This document shows, piece after piece, positions 59,993 to 64,000 of a DNA stretch of 64,000 nt; positions within the stretch are counted from its first letter, which is position 1; each line of letters begins with the position of its first letter. Under the pieces are notes generated by a model. That model made no database searches. It was not told where the DNA came from and was given only the letters and a program-made list of their open reading frames with translations. Position numbers and translations under genes: made by a program. The DNA comes from JAVBSN01 sp031547045 (lineage in GTDB: Bacteria > Bacillota > Clostridia > Lachnospirales > Lachnospiraceae): positions 1-64,000 of the forward strand of contig JAVBSN010000050.1 in NCBI GenBank assembly GCA_031547045.1. Reading direction: 5' to 3'.

Positions 59993-61870
59993 TTATTTTT
60001 TAGATTCCAAGTATACCAACAATACACTTATATCTGCTGGTGATACTCCTGATATTCTTGATGCCTGACCCATTGACACTGGCTTAATAGACATAAGTTT
60101 TTGTCTAGCCTCTTTACGAAGATTATATACATCTTCATAATTAATATCATCTGGTATACGTCTTTTCTCCAACTTTTTAAAATGTTCAACTTGTTGCTCT
60201 TGTCTCTTAATATAACCATCATATTTAAGCTTAATATTAATTTGATTAATAGCTTCTTCATCAATATTTTCAGGTCTACCATCATCTAACTCTTCTACTA
60301 ATTCATATGATAACTCAGGTCTTTTTATTAAATCAGCTAAAGTTACTGCTGTCTTTAAAGTAGAACTATCCTTTTCCTCTAAAAATTGTTGAACCCTTTT
60401 ATTTGCTCCAATTAATATTCCTTCAAGTCTAGTTATTTCTGCATCAATAGTCTGTCTCTTCTCACAAAATGCTTCATATCTATTATTATTTATAAGACCA
60501 ACTTCATGTCCTATATCAGTAAGTCTCATATCTGCATTGTCTTGTCTTAATAATAATCTATATTCAGCTCTTGATGTCATCATTCTATAAGGCTCAAATG
60601 TTTCCTTAGTAACTAAGTCATCAATTAAAACTCCTATATAACCTTCAGATCTATCAATTACTATAGGTTCTTTTCCACTAATTTTTCTAGCTGCATTAAT
60701 TCCTGCTACTAAACCTTGTGCTGCTGCTTCTTCATATCCTGAGCTTCCATTAAATTGTCCACCACTATATAAACCTTCAATATTTTTAAATTCAAGAGAT
60801 GGTTTTAATTGAAGTGCATTTATACAATCATATTCTATCGCATAAGCATTTTTAACAATATCTGCATTCTCTAATCCAGGAACACTTCTGTACATTTCAA
60901 ATTGTACATCTTCTGGTAATGAACTTGACATACCAGCTATATACATTTCATTTGTGTATTCACCTTCTGGCTCAATAAATACTTGATGTCTATTCTTATC
61001 TGCAAATTTTACTACCTTATCTTCAATAGATGGACAATATCTTGGGCCTGTTCCCTCAATTGCACCTGAATATAAGGGGGATCTATCAATATTATCCCTA
61101 ATAATCTTATGTGTATCTTCATTGGTATAAGTTAACCAACAAGATATTTGCTCTCTCTTAATATCTTCAGGTTTATTTGTAAATGAAAATGGAACTATCT
61201 CTTCATCACCAAATTGTTCTTCCATTTTACTAAAATCAATACTTCTCTTATCTATTCTTGCTGGAGTTCCTGTCTTAAATCTTCTAAGTTCAATACCGTT
61301 ATCTATTAATGATTGACTCAGACTATTTGCTGCTTGAAGTCCATTTGGTCCTGTATAATTAATTACATCTCCATATATACATCTTGATTTTAAATATGTT
61401 CCCGTACATAATATAACAGCCTTAGCATTATACACTGCACCTGAATAAGACTTAACACCTGCAATAACACCATCCTCTACTATAATTTCTGCTACTTCGC
61501 CTTGTCTTATAGTTAGATTATCAGTATTCTCCATAGTCATTCTCATTAATCTTGAATACTCAGCTTTATCTGCTTGTGCTCTTAGAGAATGAACTGCTGG
61601 ACCTTTAGATTTATTAAGCATCTTAGTTTGAATATATGTCTTATCAATATTTTTACCCATTTCACCACCAAGGGCATCTATTTCTTTTACCAAATGTCCT
61701 TTAGAGCTTCCACCTATATTCGGATTACATGGCATTAATGCTATGCTATCTACACTTACAGTAAATATAATTGTTCTTAAACCTAGTCTTGCTGTTGCTA
61801 AAGCAGCTTCACAACCTGCGTGCCCTGCACCTACAACTACCACATCATATTTTTCATTCAAATTAGGCAT
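59993..61870 (-). CDS. mnmG: tRNA uridine-5-carboxymethylaminomethyl modification enzyme MnmG
   Basis: A 625-residue FAD protein: dinucleotide-binding VVVVGAGHAGCEAALATARLG, CNPNIGGSSKGHLVKEIDALGGEMG, LCTGTYLKSRCIYGD, PARIDKRSIDFS, and the C-terminal helical domain ending GVSPADISVLLVYLESKK. With MnmE it installs cmnm5 at U34 of certain tRNAs. TTGGAGG precedes the ATG; 43 bases after mnmE. Confidence 0.97.
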   Translation of the reverse strand: MPNLNEKYDVVVVGAGHAGCEAALATARLGLRTIIFTVSVDSIALMPCNPNIGGSSKGHLVKEIDALGGEMGKNIDKTYIQTKMLNKSKGPAVHSLRAQADKAEYSRLMRMTMENTDNLTIRQGEVAEIIVEDGVIAGVKSYSGAVYNAKAVILCTGTYLKSRCIYGDVINYTGPNGLQAANSLSQSLIDNGIELRRFKTGTPARIDKRSIDFSKMEEQFGDEEIVPFSFTNKPEDIKREQISCWLTYTNEDTHKIIRDNIDRSPLYSGAIEGTGPRYCPSIEDKVVKFADKNRHQVFIEPEGEYTNEMYIAGMSSSLPEDVQFEMYRSVPGLENADIVKNAYAIEYDCINALQLKPSLEFKNIEGLYSGGQFNGSSGYEEAAAQGLVAGINAARKISGKEPIVIDRSEGYIGVLIDDLVTKETFEPYRMMTSRAEYRLLLRQDNADMRLTDIGHEVGLINNNRYEAFCEKRQTIDAEITRLEGILIGANKRVQQFLEEKDSSTLKTAVTLADLIKRPELSYELVEELDDGRPENIDEEAINQINIKLKYDGYIKRQEQQVEHFKKLEKRRIPDDINYEDVYNLRKEARQKLMSIKPVSMGQASRISGVSPADISVLLVYLESKK

Positions 61871-61913
61871 TACTTTTCCTCCAAAGTTACTCTCTATTTT
61901 ATCAATAGGTTAA

Positions 61914-63302
61914 TTATTTACCCATGCAAAATTTACTAAATATTTCATTAACTAAATCTTCACCCATAGATTTACCTATAATATATCCTAACTGTTCATA
62001 GGCATCTGTTAAATCTATAGAATAAAAGTCTTCTGGCATTCCATTTTCTATACTTATAATAACTTGCTTTAAACTATTAACACAACTTATTAATGCATTT
62101 TTATGTCTCATATTAGTTATATATATTTCATCATTAAATGTCAATTGTCCATCAAAAAACATACTTTTAAGTATCTCATAAAGATTCTCAAATCCATCCA
62201 CATCTTTTGCTGAAATATCCACAACTTCCTTGTTAATTTCAGACTTTATCCACATTTTATCTACCACTACATCTAGATCTGACTTGTTAATAATTACTAT
62301 TGCATTCTTGTCCTTTATTAGCTCCATTATATGATAATCATTATTATCTAAAGGTACCGAACCATCTACAACATATAGTATTAAATCAGATTCTTCAATA
62401 TTATTCTTAGCTTTATCCACACCTATCTTTTCAACAATATCTTCTGTATTTCTTATACCTGCTGTATCCACAATATTAATAGGAATACCATTTATATTAA
62501 TAGATTCTTCTAATGTATCTCTTGTTGTTCCTGCAATATCAGTAACAATTGCTCTCTCTTCTCCAAGTAATACATTTAACATTGAAGACTTTCCTGCATT
62601 TGGTTTGCCTACTATAACTGTTTTAATACCTTCTTTAAGAATCCTTCCATTATCACTACTATCAATAAGTTTATTAATATCTACTATTAAATTATTAACT
62701 ATTTCTTGAAGCTCTTCTGGATATTCATCTAAACTATAATGTTCTGGATCATCTAATGCTGATTCAATAAATGATAAATTATATAGTATTGTACTTCTAT
62801 ATTCATCTATCTTCTTTGATAATTGACCTTCAAGATGTTTTATAGATGAATCTAAAGCAAAATCTGTCTTTGCATTTATAATATCTATTACTGACTCTGC
62901 TTGACTTAAATCAATTCTTCCATTTAAAAATGCTCTCTTGGTAAACTCACCTGGTTCAGCCATTCTAGCACCACTTTTTAAAATTAACTCAAGAATAGTT
63001 TTAATAACAACCATTCCACCATGACAATCAATCTCAACTACATCTTCCTTTGTATAAGTATTTGGCGCTTTCATTACTAAAACAATTACTTCATCAACAA
63101 TCTTATCACCATCAACTATGTTTCCATAGGCAGCAGTATAAGACTCTAATTTATCTATACTTTTATTAGAATTCTTTGGTTTAAATATTTTATTAGTAAT
63201 CTCAATAGCATTGACACCGCTTACCCTAATAATTCCTATACCTGAATTATTCATTCCAGTTGCTACAGCTACTATTGTATCATTTAAAATGCTGTTTATC
63301 AT
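61914..63302 (-). CDS. mnmE: tRNA modification GTPase MnmE
   Basis: A 462-residue protein: N-terminal folate-binding domain (IVAVATGMNNSGIGIIRVSG), G domain with GKPNAGKSSMLNVLLG (G1), TDIAGTTRDTLEE, VDTAGIR and INKSDLD, and a C-terminal helical domain ending KFCMGK (the usual C-I-G-K zinc/activity motif, here CMGK). It partners MnmG. GAGGTG precedes the ATG. A hairpin separates it from jag. Confidence 0.97.
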   Translation of the reverse strand: MINSILNDTIVAVATGMNNSGIGIIRVSGVNAIEITNKIFKPKNSNKSIDKLESYTAAYGNIVDGDKIVDEVIVLVMKAPNTYTKEDVVEIDCHGGMVVIKTILELILKSGARMAEPGEFTKRAFLNGRIDLSQAESVIDIINAKTDFALDSSIKHLEGQLSKKIDEYRSTILYNLSFIESALDDPEHYSLDEYPEELQEIVNNLIVDINKLIDSSDNGRILKEGIKTVIVGKPNAGKSSMLNVLLGEERAIVTDIAGTTRDTLEESININGIPINIVDTAGIRNTEDIVEKIGVDKAKNNIEESDLILYVVDGSVPLDNNDYHIMELIKDKNAIVIINKSDLDVVVDKMWIKSEINKEVVDISAKDVDGFENLYEILKSMFFDGQLTFNDEIYITNMRHKNALISCVNSLKQVIISIENGMPEDFYSIDLTDAYEQLGYIIGKSMGEDLVNEIFSKFCMGK

Positions 63303-63341
63303 AATAACACCTCTTACTTTATAGAATCTTCCTATAAGATA

Positions 63342-63376
63342 AAAAAGATCCTGACAAAATTAATTGCAGGACCTAA
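63342..63376 (-). terminator. Terminator/attenuator after jag
   Basis: On the minus strand TCCTGCAA pairs with TTGTCAGGA (one bulge), followed by TCTTTTTTATC. It may lower read-through from jag into mnmE. Confidence 0.55.
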
Positions 63377-63404
63377 TAATCGTTAAGACAATCTTGCCTT
63401 ACTT

Positions 63405-64000
63405 CTATTCTTGATAATTCTTTCTATCATTTCTTTTTAGATAAATTGTTACTTTTCTATGAGGATCCTCTCCCTCACTTCTTGTACTTACATATTTATC
63501 ATTTTGTAATGCTGAATGTATGATTCTTCTCTCATAAGGATTCATTTCTTCAAGAGTAACTGATCTTCTAGTTCTCTTTACCTTAAATGCTATATTCTTA
63601 GCAAGGTTTTCTAATGTATCTTTTCTTCTTGCTCTATAATTTTCTGTATCTACCTTAACTCTAATATAAGATGTTGTTTCTTTATTTACAAATAAACTTG
63701 TTAAATATTGAATTGAGTCTAATGTTTGTCCCCTCTTACCGATTAAAACACCCATCTCACTACCTTCTAAATTAATATCCATAGTGCTTGATTCTTCATT
63801 ATATTCTATATTAACTTCTGTTTCTATCTTCATTGCACTAAATATTTTATCAAGATATTCTTTTGTAAAATCTACGATTGTACTATTTTTTCTAGCCTTT
63901 ATTATTGCTGGTTTTGTATTTATAAATCCTAAAATACCTGCGCTACCTTTTTCAACTACTTCATAATCCAAATCACTACTAGTCACACCAAGTTCAATTG
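63405..64000 (-). CDS. jag: RNA-binding protein Jag/KhpB (SpoIIIJ-associated), N-terminus cut by window edge
   Basis: At least 198 residues; the open frame continues past 64000 (AIELGVTSSDLDYEVVEKGS is read across the edge). The Jag_N domain (SAGILGFINTKPAIIKARK) is followed by a KH domain (MGVLIGKRGQTLDSIQYLTS) and an R3H domain (MNPYERRIIHSALQNDKYVSTRSEGEDPHRKVTIY). The family binds RNA and affects cell elongation. In Firmicutes it follows yidC (spoIIIJ), which should lie just outside. Confidence 0.93.
   Translation of the reverse strand, partial: IELGVTSSDLDYEVVEKGSAGILGFINTKPAIIKARKNSTIVDFTKEYLDKIFSAMKIETEVNIEYNEESSTMDINLEGSEMGVLIGKRGQTLDSIQYLTSLFVNKETTSYIRVKVDTENYRARRKDTLENLAKNIAFKVKRTRRSVTLEEMNPYERRIIHSALQNDKYVSTRSEGEDPHRKVTIYLKRNDRKNYQE

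Overview
The window is AT-rich chromosomal DNA from a low-G+C Firmicute, most likely an anaerobic member of the Lachnospiraceae/Clostridiales. The grounds are a jag-mnmE-mnmG-rsmG block of the kind found beside oriC, parA/parB with three perfect parS sites, the clostridial families DUF1002, DUF3881 and DUF4446, strong AGGAGG ribosome binding sites, and tRNA genes without an encoded CCA. Placement to family rank is inference from gene content; no 16S gene is present.

Region by region. 1-5.2 kb: the start of a class II fructose-bisphosphate aldolase (cut by the window edge), a DUF2752 membrane protein, three closely related DUF4190 membrane proteins around a membrane-bound spermidine-synthase-like protein, and a MATE exporter. 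5.2-16.6 kb: an aminotransferase, a coiled-coil membrane protein, an ABC ATPase with a giant FtsX permease, Maf, a CorA-type Mg2+ channel, a secreted DUF1002 protein, and an NCS2 purine permease next to apt. A short, hairpin-forming intergenic repeat family is scattered through this stretch. 16.8-28.5 kb: a two-component system with an extracytoplasmic protein gene between regulator and kinase, glutamate-cysteine ligase, a large hybrid kinase, a PiT phosphate transporter with its DUF47 partner, TrmB, a tiny basic protein and tRNA-Lys. 28.6-41.8 kb: a membrane glycerophosphodiesterase and glycosyltransferase pair, a D-Ala-D-Ala carboxypeptidase, a DegS-like kinase that has lost its phospho-acceptor histidine, argS, parS, parA, parB, DUF4446, DUF3881 and tRNA-Arg.

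41.7-55 kb is accessory DNA. The 3' half of tRNA-Arg is repeated at 47.04 kb (44 of 46 bases), bounding a 5.3 kb island. It holds a broken MerR gene, an IS21-family element with a frameshifted istA, a helical WXG/LXG-like protein with an internal lipobox and a GH19 chitinase/lysozyme-like domain, a lipoprotein resembling the lysozyme-binding domain of RsiV, and gene scraps. Next to it lie two strikingly G+C-rich genes (GLUG-repeat and DUF11 proteins, both without signal peptides). Then comes a three-gene operon with a CheD-like-fold protein, an N-terminal-cysteine Ntn hydrolase and a radical SAM/SPASM enzyme. The last is the best candidate for an undescribed system, probably a peptide- or protein-modifying one.

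55-64 kb returns to core genes: a Pro/Gly-rich protein, a nitroreductase, metF, a membrane-anchored DEDD exonuclease, and the minus-strand rsmG, mnmG, mnmE and jag operon leading off the right edge towards the presumed origin.
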